Program-made: the position numbers and the translations under genes | Shown: positions 1-8,478 of the stretch, piece after piece | Layout of the letters: every line of letters starts with the position of its first letter | Position numbering within the stretch: position 1 is the first letter of the stretch | Notes under the pieces: generated by a model | The model's input: the letters and a program-made list of their open reading frames with translations, nothing else | What the model was told of the DNA's origin: nothing | The model's database searches: none | Origin: Lachnospiraceae bacterium OM04-12BH | Lineage (GTDB): Bacteria; Bacillota; Clostridia; Lachnospirales; Lachnospiraceae | Assembly: GCA_003490145.1 (NCBI GenBank) | Contig: QULQ01000002.1 | Coordinates: forward strand, 189,016-253,015 | DNA length: 64,000 bases | Reading direction: 5' to 3'

Positions 1-358
1 CCGTTCCTATATAGAGCAGCTCAATATGACAGGACATGAGGAAATGGGAGCCGTGCTTGAGGATGGCGAGATCGCAACCCATGCCCATGATATTTATCTG
101 CAGGTAGCCTATGATCATGGTATCCCTGTGGGTATCGTGTTTGTCCTAGTCGGGGCAGCAACCCTTGTGGTTTCCCTGATTTACTATGGAAAGCAGAAGA
201 AAACGATCACCTATGCGGCGCTGCCTGCAGTGATCGCAGTGGCAGTAGCAGTAGCGGGTATTGTGGAGTGGATCTATCATCTGTCCAATCCCTGTGGATA
301 TCTGCTGATGCTGGTCATCACGCCCCTTTTCTTCATGGAAAAGCAGGCTGCCAAATAA
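1..358 (+). CDS. O-antigen ligase/polymerase family protein, C-terminal fragment
   Basis: This is the 3' end of a gene that begins before the window; the reading frame is open from base 2. The fragment carries a HAHDIYLQ motif followed by a short hydrophilic stretch and then hydrophobic segments. That arrangement is typical of the extracytoplasmic loop and last membrane helices of the Wzy_C/WaaL-type O-antigen ligase and polymerase superfamily. These proteins join lipid-linked glycan units on the outer face of the membrane. About 118 residues are visible, with two to three membrane helices. The next gene starts 6 bases after the stop, which points to one operon. Whether the enzyme polymerises or ligates cannot be told from this end. 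Confidence 0.75.
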   Translation, partial: RSYIEQLNMTGHEEMGAVLEDGEIATHAHDIYLQVAYDHGIPVGIVFVLVGAATLVVSLIYYGKQKKTITYAALPAVIAVAVAVAGIVEWIYHLSNPCGYLLMLVITPLFFMEKQAAK

Positions 359-364
359 CCGGAA

Positions 365-2287
365 GTGAAGGTTTATCGTGAAAAGGATATGAAAAAGGAT
401 AAAAAAGTTTTTAACGTCAAAAAATTATATAGAAGAACCTTTCTGCTGATCTACGATATTATCAGTGTCATTGCCTGCAGCTATCTGGCGATCCTGATCC
501 GTTATAATTTTGAACTGACAGAGATTCCAGGACATTTCCTGGCACCGGTCAACCGGTTCCTGCCACTGAATGTACTGATCACGATCCTGATCCTGTATCT
601 GTTCCGGATGTACTCCAGCATGTGGGTATTTGCCGGAGAAACAGAGCTCCAGAACCTGGTGATCGCCAGTGTGCTTTCTACGATCTGTTACAGCATCGGC
701 ATCCAGTTCTTCAGGATAAAGGGAGAGCAGGCGGTTCCTTCCAGCTATTATTTCCTGTATATGTTCCTGCTGATCAGCTTCATCTTTGTCAGCCGGTTTT
801 CCTATCGGTTTTTACGAAGCCTGAAGCATAAGCAGCAGAATAAGAACAACAGCATTGCCGTTATGGTGATCGGTGCCGGAGAAGCCGGAAATGCCATTAT
901 TAAGGAAATTGTAAACAGCAACTTTTCCACCATGGTCATCCGTTGTATCATTGATGATGACAAGGGAAAATGGGGACGGTTTATCCAGGGTATCAAGGTC
1001 GTCGGCGGTCGGGACAGAATCATGGAGTGTGCCGATATTTATAATATTGATGAGATCATCGTGGCTATGCCCTCTATTTCCAGGAAAGAGCTCTCTGAAA
1101 TCCTGGATATCTGTAAGGAGACAAACTGTAAGCTCCGTTCTCTGCCCGGCATGTACCAGCTTGTAAACGGAGAAGTCAGTGTCAGCAAGCTGCGGGACGT
1201 AGAGGTAGAGGATCTGCTTGGAAGAGATCCCATTGAGGTAGATCTGAACTCGATCCTTGGATATGTTCAGGGAAAGAGGATCCTTGTTACCGGGGGCGGC
1301 GGCTCGATCGGCAGTGAGATCTGCAGACAGATCGCAAGCCATAAGCCTTCCATGCTGATCATCGTGGATATTTACGAGAACAGTGCCTATGATATCCAGC
1401 AGGAGCTTCTTGGTACCTACCCGGATTTAAACCTGGTGGTGCTCATTGCCTCCGTGCGCAATACCAACCGGATGAACTGGATCTTTGAGCATTATAAGCC
1501 GGAGATCGTATATCATGCAGCAGCACATAAGCACGTGCCTCTGATGGAGACAAGCCCCAACGAGGCCATTAAGAATAATGTATTTGGCACCTTCAAAACA
1601 GCACAGGCGGCAGCCATGAACGGTGTCAGGAGATTTGTCATGATCTCTACAGACAAGGCGGTCAATCCCACGAATATCATGGGAGCCAGCAAGAGGATCT
1701 GTGAAATGATCATCCAGACCTTTAACCGGCACTATGATACGGAATTTGTAGCGGTTCGCTTCGGCAATGTTCTTGGAAGCAACGGCAGTGTGATTCCGCT
1801 GTTTAAGAAGCAGATTGCGGCAGGAGGACCTGTTACGGTAACAGACCCCAATATCATCCGCTACTTTATGACGATCCCGGAAGCAGTTTCCCTGGTACTG
1901 CAGGCAGGAGCCTTTGCAAAGGGCGGTGAGATCTTTGTTCTTGATATGGGAAAGCCGGTGAAGATCCTGGATCTGGCAAAGAACCTGATCCGGCTCTCCG
2001 GATACCGTGTGGATGAGGATATCAAGATTGAATTTACAGGACTTCGTCCAGGAGAGAAGCTCTATGAAGAGCTCCTGATGGCAGAAGAGGGCATGAAGGA
2101 GACCTCCAATAAGCTGATCCATATTGGTAAGCCTATTGAGATCAACGAAGAGGAGTTCTTTGTACAGCTTAAGCATTTGAAGGATGCTTCTGTCAGTGAA
2201 GACCAGGATATCAGGGAAATGGTACAGCAGATCGTACCGACCTATCATTTTAAAAAGGAAGATGCAAAGAAAGGAAGCGGAAACTGA
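365..2287 (+). CDS. Membrane-bound UDP-GlcNAc 4,6-dehydratase (PglF/CapD-like)
   Basis: This is a polysaccharide-biosynthesis nucleoside-diphosphate-sugar dehydratase of the CapD/PglF family. It should convert UDP-GlcNAc to the UDP-4-keto-6-deoxy sugar. Four N-terminal membrane helices (about residues 25-45, 66-84, 96-115, 128-148) are followed by a CoA-binding-like Rossmann domain and a C-terminal SDR domain. The SDR domain has the glycine-rich loop GGGGSIG near residues 310-316 and STDKA at 428-432, with Met439 and Lys443 where other SDRs have the Tyr and Lys. This is the usual pattern of the large dehydratases. Length (about 640) is normal. The start could be GTG 365 or ATG 389. The stop overlaps the ATG of the aminotransferase by one base, so the two are probably translationally coupled. 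Confidence 0.9.
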   Translation: MKVYREKDMKKDKKVFNVKKLYRRTFLLIYDIISVIACSYLAILIRYNFELTEIPGHFLAPVNRFLPLNVLITILILYLFRMYSSMWVFAGETELQNLVIASVLSTICYSIGIQFFRIKGEQAVPSSYYFLYMFLLISFIFVSRFSYRFLRSLKHKQQNKNNSIAVMVIGAGEAGNAIIKEIVNSNFSTMVIRCIIDDDKGKWGRFIQGIKVVGGRDRIMECADIYNIDEIIVAMPSISRKELSEILDICKETNCKLRSLPGMYQLVNGEVSVSKLRDVEVEDLLGRDPIEVDLNSILGYVQGKRILVTGGGGSIGSEICRQIASHKPSMLIIVDIYENSAYDIQQELLGTYPDLNLVVLIASVRNTNRMNWIFEHYKPEIVYHAAAHKHVPLMETSPNEAIKNNVFGTFKTAQAAAMNGVRRFVMISTDKAVNPTNIMGASKRICEMIIQTFNRHYDTEFVAVRFGNVLGSNGSVIPLFKKQIAAGGPVTVTDPNIIRYFMTIPEAVSLVLQAGAFAKGGEIFVLDMGKPVKILDLAKNLIRLSGYRVDEDIKIEFTGLRPGEKLYEELLMAEEGMKETSNKLIHIGKPIEINEEEFFVQLKHLKDASVSEDQDIREMVQQIVPTYHFKKEDAKKGSGN

Positions 2288-3417
2288 TGGAGAACAAGAA
2301 GATCTATTTATCCAGTCCTACCATGCATGGAGAAGAACAGAAATTTATTCAGGAGGCCTTCGATACCAACTGGGTAGCGCCTCTTGGACCCAATGTAAAT
2401 GCCTTTGAAAAAGAGATGGAGGCCTATACCGGAGCAGCCCATGCCTCTGCCCTGAGTGCAGGGACAGCAGCCATTCATCTGGCGCTCCGTATTCTTGGGA
2501 TTGGAGAAGGAGATCTTGTGTTTGCACCGACGCTGACCTTCAGTGCAACCTGTAACCCTATCGTTTATGAAAAGGCAACACCCATCTTTATCGACAGTGA
2601 AGAGGATACCTGGAATATGTCACCGGCAGCACTGGAAAAGGCCTTTAAGACCTATGGAAAGCCCAAGGCTGTGATCGTGGTACATCTTTATGGTACACCG
2701 GCAAAGCTTTCCGAGATCATGGAGATCTGTAACCGCTATCAGGTACCTCTTGTAGAAGATGCGGCAGAGTCCTTAAGCAGTACCTATGAAGGAAAGCAGA
2801 CCGGAACCTTCGGAAAGATCGGTATTTATTCCTTTAACGGCAATAAGATCATCACCACATCCGGCGGCGGCATGCTGGTATCAGATGAGGAAGCGATCAC
2901 AAAGAAGGCTACTTTCCTGGCCACCCAGGCAAGAGATCCTGCCAGATACTATCAGCATTCCCAGATCGGATATAATTATCGCATGAGCAATATCACTGCA
3001 GGGATCGGCAGAGGCCAGCTCCTGCATCTGGAAGAGCATAAGGCACTGAAAAAGAAGATCTATGCGGCTTATAAGGAAGCCTTTGCGGATATTCCGGAGC
3101 TTACCATGAACCCCATGAATGAAAAGGGAGATGCCAACTGCTGGCTTTCCTGTGTGACCATTGAAAAGGGATGCAGTGTGACACCGGATCAGATCATGGA
3201 TGCGCTGGCAGCAGAGAATATTGAATCAAGGCCGATCTGGAAGCCCATGCATTTACAGCCGGTCTTTGCAGAATATGATTACGTCACCGAAAAGGACGGC
3301 TGCAGCGTAGCTGCGGATATTTTTGACAGAGGCTTCTGCCTGCCAAGCGATATCAAGAACACGGATGAAGATATGGATCGTATCATCAGGATAATCAGAG
3401 GATGCTTTGGAAAATAG
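2287..3417 (+). CDS. DegT/DnrJ/EryC1 PLP-dependent sugar aminotransferase (PglE-like)
   Basis: This fold-type I aminotransferase should put an amino group on C4 of the 4-keto sugar made by the preceding dehydratase, giving UDP-4-amino-4,6-dideoxy-GlcNAc. The PLP lysine is Lys187 in the SFNGNK motif, and Asp158 in VEDAAES should pair with the PLP ring nitrogen. A GTAAIHLAL segment (59-67) binds the phosphate. The length, 376 residues, is standard for the family. It overlaps the previous stop (TGATG), and the phosphoglycosyl transferase follows directly, as in Campylobacter pgl-type sets. No PglD-type acetyltransferase is found nearby, so acylation of the new amine must come from elsewhere or be replaced by another modification. 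Confidence 0.92.
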   Translation: MENKKIYLSSPTMHGEEQKFIQEAFDTNWVAPLGPNVNAFEKEMEAYTGAAHASALSAGTAAIHLALRILGIGEGDLVFAPTLTFSATCNPIVYEKATPIFIDSEEDTWNMSPAALEKAFKTYGKPKAVIVVHLYGTPAKLSEIMEICNRYQVPLVEDAAESLSSTYEGKQTGTFGKIGIYSFNGNKIITTSGGGMLVSDEEAITKKATFLATQARDPARYYQHSQIGYNYRMSNITAGIGRGQLLHLEEHKALKKKIYAAYKEAFADIPELTMNPMNEKGDANCWLSCVTIEKGCSVTPDQIMDALAAENIESRPIWKPMHLQPVFAEYDYVTEKDGCSVAADIFDRGFCLPSDIKNTDEDMDRIIRIIRGCFGK

Positions 3418-3433
3418 CCTGCAGGAGGAAAGT

Positions 3434-4057
3434 ATGTACCGAAGGTGGATAAAAAGACTGTTAGATATCATCATTTCCGGCACAGGGCTGTTGATCCTTT
3501 CTCCCCTGCTGCTGATCCTGTGGATTCTGATCCGGTGTAAACTGGGTTCTCCGGTGCTGTTTACCCAGGAAAGACCGGGCAGAAGGGAAAGGATCTTTAA
3601 ATTGTATAAATTCCGTACTATGACAGATGCAAGAGATGAAAAGGGAGAACTGCTTCCGGATGAAGTGCGGCTTACGAAATTTGGGAGACTTTTGCGTTCC
3701 ACAAGCCTGGATGAGCTGCCGGAGCTGTTTAATATCTTCAAGGGAGATATGAGCCTGATCGGGCCACGGCCTCTGCTTGTGCGTTATCTGCCGTATTATA
3801 CGAAGGAAGAGAGAAGACGCCATGATGTCCGCCCGGGACTGACAGGACTGGCACAGGTAAACGGCAGGAATGCTCTTGGCTGGGAAGCACGGTTTGCCTA
3901 TGACATTGAATATGTAGATCATCTTACTTTCCTGATGGATCTTAAGATCATCGGCATGACAGTTTATAAGGTTCTGAAACGTTCTGATACTCTTTCCGGA
4001 GATCAGCAGACCGTAGAAGATTTTGACAAATACAGATCGAAAGGACAGGCAGGCTGA
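3434..4057 (+). CDS. Small initiating phosphoglycosyl transferase (PglC-like)
   Basis: This bacterial sugar transferase moves a sugar-1-phosphate from its UDP donor to undecaprenyl phosphate and starts glycan assembly at the cytoplasmic face. At 207 residues it matches the minimal monotopic PglC type, without the extra domains of WbaP-type enzymes. It has an N-terminal re-entrant membrane helix (about 10-34, with SP at 23-24), the YKFRTM motif near 58-63, the catalytic Asp93-Glu94 pair in SLDELPEL, and the GPRP motif at 110-113. An upstream in-frame ATG at 3407 exists, but AGGAGG at 3423-3428 sits 5 bases before ATG 3434 and decides the start. The gene is co-directional with the dehydratase and aminotransferase whose product it probably uses. 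Confidence 0.93.
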   Translation: MYRRWIKRLLDIIISGTGLLILSPLLLILWILIRCKLGSPVLFTQERPGRRERIFKLYKFRTMTDARDEKGELLPDEVRLTKFGRLLRSTSLDELPELFNIFKGDMSLIGPRPLLVRYLPYYTKEERRRHDVRPGLTGLAQVNGRNALGWEARFAYDIEYVDHLTFLMDLKIIGMTVYKVLKRSDTLSGDQQTVEDFDKYRSKGQAG

Positions 4058-4058
4058 T

Positions 4059-5021
4059 TTGAAGGAAATCACACTTTTTGAAAAACCACTTCCGGTTACA
4101 CCGGTTGTACCGCTGTCAGGTGACTATGGTGATAACCATTTTTATATAAAACGGGATGATATGCTTCCCTTCAGCTTTGGAGGAAACAAGGTAAGGAAAG
4201 CGGCGGAATTTTACAGGGAAATCAAAAACAGTGATACGGATGTAGTGATGACCTATGGCAGTAACAGCTCCAATCACTGCCGGATCATAGCGAATATGGC
4301 AGCCTCTATGGGACTTGCCTGCCATGTGATCTCGCCGGAGGAAAACCGGGAGAGACTGTATAACACTGCTTTTGTGGAGCAGCTTGGGGCAGTGATCGAG
4401 ACCTGCCCGGTAACAAAAGTAGCAGAGACCATAGAAAACCGGAAAGCAGCCTACAGAAGGGAAGGAAAGCATCCCTATTTTATCACAGGCGGCGGACATG
4501 GCAGACCCGGCACGGAAAGCTATGTGAAGGCTTACCGGGAAATTTGTGCCTATGAAAAGGAAAATGGGATCCATTTTGACTATATTTTCCACGCATCCGG
4601 AACCGGCGCTACCCAGGCAGGACTTGTATGCGGACAGCTTCTTAACGGGGACAGAGACAGACAGATTGTTGGCATCAGCATTGCCAGGGAACAGGGTAGA
4701 GGCCGCACGGTAGTAAAGGACAGCATCCGGGAATATCTGGGAGAGCGTTTTGCAGAGCTGTACCGGGAGGATGCCCTTCTGTTTACGGATGAGTACCGGC
4801 TTGGCGGATATGGAAACTACAGCGGGGAAGTACTTTCCCTGATAGACCGTGTTATGGAACGGGAAGGGATCCCCCTGGATACCACTTATGTGGGAAAAGC
4901 ATTTTACGGCATGTGTGCTTTTCTGAAGGAGCATGACATCAAAGACAAAAATGTGCTCTTCATTCACACAGGCGGGACACCGCTGTATTTTGACCTGCTT
5001 CTGAAGACCGGAAGAAGATAA
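4059..5021 (+). CDS. ACC deaminase/D-cysteine desulfhydrase-like PLP enzyme
   Basis: This protein belongs to the fold-type II PLP family of ACC deaminase and D-cysteine desulfhydrase. The PLP lysine is in the FGGNKVRK motif, residue 44 from this start. A YGSNSSNH segment follows where family members bind the carboxylate of an amino-acid substrate. A C-terminal HTGGTP motif should bind the PLP phosphate. The substrate is unknown; by family it acts on a small amino acid. Its place between the phosphoglycosyl transferase and an ATP-grasp gene is unusual for primary metabolism and suggests it provides or edits an amino acid for the glycan. The start is uncertain: TTG 4059 follows the preceding stop by one base, while TTG 4023 would overlap that gene and add 12 residues. 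Confidence 0.8.
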   Translation: MKEITLFEKPLPVTPVVPLSGDYGDNHFYIKRDDMLPFSFGGNKVRKAAEFYREIKNSDTDVVMTYGSNSSNHCRIIANMAASMGLACHVISPEENRERLYNTAFVEQLGAVIETCPVTKVAETIENRKAAYRREGKHPYFITGGGHGRPGTESYVKAYREICAYEKENGIHFDYIFHASGTGATQAGLVCGQLLNGDRDRQIVGISIAREQGRGRTVVKDSIREYLGERFAELYREDALLFTDEYRLGGYGNYSGEVLSLIDRVMEREGIPLDTTYVGKAFYGMCAFLKEHDIKDKNVLFIHTGGTPLYFDLLLKTGRR

Positions 5022-5056
5022 GAAAAGTGATACCGATACAGGAAAGGATTTTTCAT

Positions 5057-6043
5057 ATGAATATTTTGATCTTGAGTGCAGGAACGAGAAATAAGGTTGT
5101 GCAGTATTTCAAGGAAAATGTGGGTGCAGAGGGCAAAGTCATCGCTACAGACTGTTCCAATCTGGCACCGGCTGTGTATGAGGCGGATGCCTTTTATCTG
5201 GTACCCAGGATCACGGCACCGGGATATCTGGATCAGATCCTTGAGATCTGTAAAAAGGAGAGTATTGACGGCGTCTTTTCCCTGATCGATCCGGAGCTGA
5301 GCCTTTTAGCAAAGGAAAGAGAAAAATTCCTTGCGGTTGGAACAACTCCTATCATATCCCCCTATGATCTTGTAGAGACCTGCTTTGACAAGTATCGTAT
5401 GTATAAGCTGTTACAGGAAATGAATATTCCTACCGGCAGATGCTATGAGGATCTGGAAAGCTTTTTCCGTGACAAAGAGGCCGGTCTGATCTCCTATCCG
5501 GTTTTTGTAAAGCCAGTGAAGGGCAGTGCCAGCATCAATATCAATAAAGTGTCCAGTGATGAGGAGATCCGGGTGCTGTTCCATTTATATGATAATCTGA
5601 TGATCCAGGAATTTATGGACGGACAGGAATACGGCGCTGATGTGTATATTGATATGATTTCCGGTAAATGCACCTCTATCTTTGTGAAAAAGAAGATCAA
5701 GATGCGGGCTGGCGAAACCGACAAATCCGTGTCCTTTAAAGATCCGGAGCTTTTCACTATGATACAGAATTTTGTGGAAAAGTGCGGATTTTGTGGTATG
5801 ATAGATATTGATATTTTCAAAATAAATGGCGTGTATTATATCTCCGAGGTGAATCCCCGTTTTGGCGGAGGATATCCGCATGCCTATGAGAGCGGTGTGA
5901 ATATGCCTGTTCAGGTTATTGCCAATCTGGCAGGAGAAGAGAATTCTGTTACGATCGGACAGTATGAAGAAGGCATCTGTATGATGAAATACAATGAGGT
6001 TGCCATTGTCCGTCTGAAGGATGAAGAAATCGTGGAAGGCTGA
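5057..6043 (+). CDS. ATP-grasp ligase (carbamoyl-phosphate-synthase-like)
   Basis: This is an ATP-grasp enzyme, a family that activates a carboxylate as acyl phosphate and joins it to an amine or other nucleophile. An N-terminal Rossmann-like pre-ATP-grasp domain (1-105) is followed by the ATP-grasp fold. Lys112, the VKPVKGSAS loop at 151-159, Glu184, the acidic MIDIDIF segment near 248-254 and EVNPRFGGG at 264-272 form the expected ATP and metal site. The start at ATG 5057 is supported by GGAAAGGA at 5041-5048; an upstream GTG at 5027 has no good site. The substrate is unknown. Lying between a Pgl-like set and a PLP amino-acid enzyme, it is a candidate for attaching an amino acid or similar acid to the 4-amino sugar. 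Confidence 0.82.
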   Translation: MNILILSAGTRNKVVQYFKENVGAEGKVIATDCSNLAPAVYEADAFYLVPRITAPGYLDQILEICKKESIDGVFSLIDPELSLLAKEREKFLAVGTTPIISPYDLVETCFDKYRMYKLLQEMNIPTGRCYEDLESFFRDKEAGLISYPVFVKPVKGSASININKVSSDEEIRVLFHLYDNLMIQEFMDGQEYGADVYIDMISGKCTSIFVKKKIKMRAGETDKSVSFKDPELFTMIQNFVEKCGFCGMIDIDIFKINGVYYISEVNPRFGGGYPHAYESGVNMPVQVIANLAGEENSVTIGQYEEGICMMKYNEVAIVRLKDEEIVEG

Positions 6044-6044
6044 T

Positions 6045-7136
6045 ATGAAAAAAATACTGATACTTGCCAATTCCTCAGGAGGACTGTACGACTTCAGAAA
6101 CGAGCTGGTACTCAGACTCTTAAAAAGCTATGAAGTAGTGGTCAGCCTGCCGGATGATGTCAGGACCAGGGAACTTGCAGAGGAAGGATGCAGGGTGATC
6201 CATACGGCGATCAACCGCCGTGGCGTTAACCCGAAGGAGGATATTTCCCTTCTCTTATCCTACCGGAGGCTGATCCAGGATGAAAAACCGGATCTGGTGC
6301 TGACCTATACGATCAAACCGAATATTTACGGCGGCTTCTGCAGCCGGATGGCCAGAGTGCCCTATGTGGAGACAGTGACAGGACTTGGCAGCAGCTTTGA
6401 AAAAAAGGGATTGTTTCTTCACATGATCGTTGCCATGTACCGCACAGCACTGAAAAAGGCGGAATGTATCTTTTTTCAGAACGAAGAAAACAGACAGATC
6501 TTTGAAAACTATCATATCAGAGGAAAGCAGACAAAGCTGGTTTCCGGTTCCGGTGTGAACCTGAAACGGCATACCATGGAGCCTTACCCGGAAGGAGATA
6601 CGACTGTTTTTCTGTATGTGGGCCGCATGATGAGGGAAAAGGGGATTGAGGAGCTGCTTGCCGCAGCAGAAGCCCTTCACAGTGAGAAAACACAGTTCTG
6701 GCTTCTTGGATATCCTGATGAGGACTATGAGGAAAAGCTGCAGAAAGCAGAAAAAGAGGGCTGTATCAGACTGCTTCCTTTTGATCCTGATGTGCATGGC
6801 TATCTGGCGAAGGCTTCTGCACTGGTGCTTCCCAGCTATCATGAAGGCATGAGCAATGTGCTGATGGAAGCTTCTGCAACCGGAAGGCCGGTGATCACAA
6901 CTACAGTCAGCGGCTGTAAGGAAGTCTTCGAGGAAGGTGTGACAGGCTTTGGATGCCGGAAAGAAGACAGTGAAGATCTGATCCGGGCACTGGAGAAGTT
7001 TCTTGCTCTCCCGTTGGGAAAACGTGCAGAAATGGGACGAAAAGCCAGAGAAAAGATGGAACGTGAATTTGACAGAGAAAAGGTGGCAGATGCCTACCTT
7101 CAGGAAATAAACACGATACTTGAGAAAAGAGGATAA
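6045..7136 (+). CDS. GT4 glycosyltransferase, PglA-like
   Basis: This GT-B glycosyltransferase probably adds the second sugar to the lipid-linked primer. The N-terminal half resembles PglA-type enzymes (LYDFRNEL, then TYTIKPNIYG and VTGLGSSFEKKG), which add GalNAc to undecaprenyl-diphosphate bacillosamine in Campylobacter. The C-terminal half has GSGVN, YVGRMMREKG and the EX7E pair Glu267/Glu275 inside PSYHEGMSN. The start at 6045 has GGAAGG 5 bases upstream and follows the previous stop by one base. An upstream in-frame ATG at 6021 would overlap the ATP-grasp gene. Donor specificity cannot be read from sequence alone; GalNAc is the best guess from family resemblance. Confidence 0.87.
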   Translation: MKKILILANSSGGLYDFRNELVLRLLKSYEVVVSLPDDVRTRELAEEGCRVIHTAINRRGVNPKEDISLLLSYRRLIQDEKPDLVLTYTIKPNIYGGFCSRMARVPYVETVTGLGSSFEKKGLFLHMIVAMYRTALKKAECIFFQNEENRQIFENYHIRGKQTKLVSGSGVNLKRHTMEPYPEGDTTVFLYVGRMMREKGIEELLAAAEALHSEKTQFWLLGYPDEDYEEKLQKAEKEGCIRLLPFDPDVHGYLAKASALVLPSYHEGMSNVLMEASATGRPVITTTVSGCKEVFEEGVTGFGCRKEDSEDLIRALEKFLALPLGKRAEMGRKAREKMEREFDREKVADAYLQEINTILEKRG

Positions 7137-7140
7137 AGGA

Positions 7141-8457
7141 ATGGATTTATATGAAAAGCTGTTAAGTGGGGAAGAAAAGCTTTCCCTTGTTGGACTTGGC
7201 TATGTGGGAATGCCCATTGCCGTGGCTTTTGCCAGAAAGATCAAGGTAGTAGGCTTTGACCTGAATGAAAAGAAGATCGAATTATACAAGGCGGGCGTGG
7301 ATCCTACCAACGAAGTGGGCGGTGAGGTGATCAAAAACACAACCGTGGAATTTACGGCAGATCCTTCCAAACTGAAGGAAGCAAAGTTCCATATTGTAGC
7401 CGTTCCCACACCGGTCAACCCCGATCATACACCGGATCTGACACCGGTAGAAGGAGCCAGCAGGATCCTTGGACAGAATTTGCAGAAGGGCTCTGTAGTA
7501 GTATTTGAATCTACGGTATATCCTGGTGTTACCGAGGATATCTGCGTGCCGATCCTTGAGAAGGAATCCGGCCTTAAGTGCGGCGTAGATTTCAAAATCG
7601 GTTATTCACCGGAGCGTATCAATCCCGGTGACAAGGTGCACAGGCTGGAGACCATCACCAAGATCGTATCCGGTATGGATGAAGAAACACTGGATACTGT
7701 TGCCAAGGTATATGAGCTTGTTGTAGAAGCCGGCGTACACCGTGCAGAATCCATTAAGGTAGCAGAGGCTGCAAAGGTCATTGAGAACAGCCAGAGAGAT
7801 ATCAATATCGCTTTCATGAATGAGCTTTCCATTATCTTTAACAAGATGGGAATTGATACCAAGTCTGTACTGGAAGCAGCAGGAACCAAGTGGAACTTCC
7901 TGAAGTTCCAGCCGGGTCTTGTAGGCGGACACTGCATCGGCGTAGATCCCTACTATCTGACCTATAAGGCAGAGGAGCTTGGCTACCATTCCCAGATCAT
8001 CCTGTCCGGACGCCGGATCAATGATGATATGGGTAAATATGTGGCAGAATCACTGGTAAAGAACCTGATCAAGGCAGACATCCCGGTTAAGGGAGCCAAG
8101 GTGGCTATCCTTGGATTTACCTTCAAGGAGAACTGTCCGGATACGAGAAATACCAAGGTGATTGATATTTATAAAGAACTGCAGGAGTATGGAATTACCC
8201 CTGTTGTCGTAGATCCTGCAGCAGATGCAGATGAGGCAAAGCGTCTGTATGGCATTACCTTCAATACCATGGATGATGTGAAGAATATGGATGCTGTGGT
8301 CGTGGCAGTTGCCCATAAACAGTTCCTTTCCCTGGATAAGAAGACGATCAGCAGCTTCTTTAATGCGGCACATCAGAAGAAGGTATTCAGTGATATCAAG
8401 GGAATCTATGACAGAAAAGAATATCTGACAGATGATTATATTTACTGGAGACTGTAA
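7141..8457 (+). CDS. tviB: Nucleotide-sugar dehydrogenase, TviB/WbpA family
   Basis: This enzyme oxidises C6 of a UDP-N-acetylhexosamine to the uronic acid with two NAD+. It reads like Salmonella TviB along its whole length: GLGYVGMP (18-25), ESTVYPGVTED, YSPERINPGD, AEAAKVIENSQRD, KWNFLKFQPGL and the catalytic Cys265 in GGHCIGVDP. UDP-GlcNAc or UDP-GalNAc are the usual substrates of this branch. The length (438) is normal. ATG 7141 has GAGG 8 bases upstream and is preferred over the upstream frame start at 7120. The next gene is a TviC-like epimerase, the classic partner, and together they should give UDP-GalNAcA. Confidence 0.93.
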   Translation: MDLYEKLLSGEEKLSLVGLGYVGMPIAVAFARKIKVVGFDLNEKKIELYKAGVDPTNEVGGEVIKNTTVEFTADPSKLKEAKFHIVAVPTPVNPDHTPDLTPVEGASRILGQNLQKGSVVVFESTVYPGVTEDICVPILEKESGLKCGVDFKIGYSPERINPGDKVHRLETITKIVSGMDEETLDTVAKVYELVVEAGVHRAESIKVAEAAKVIENSQRDINIAFMNELSIIFNKMGIDTKSVLEAAGTKWNFLKFQPGLVGGHCIGVDPYYLTYKAEELGYHSQIILSGRRINDDMGKYVAESLVKNLIKADIPVKGAKVAILGFTFKENCPDTRNTKVIDIYKELQEYGITPVVVDPAADADEAKRLYGITFNTMDDVKNMDAVVVAVAHKQFLSLDKKTISSFFNAAHQKKVFSDIKGIYDRKEYLTDDYIYWRL

Positions 8458-8478
8458 GAGACAGAAAAGAGGACGAAT

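Noticed and set aside
1427..2248. Long open frame on the minus strand inside the dehydratase gene
   Set aside because: It lies wholly opposite a well-supported gene, has no recognisable domain and no ribosome site; it is a shadow frame.
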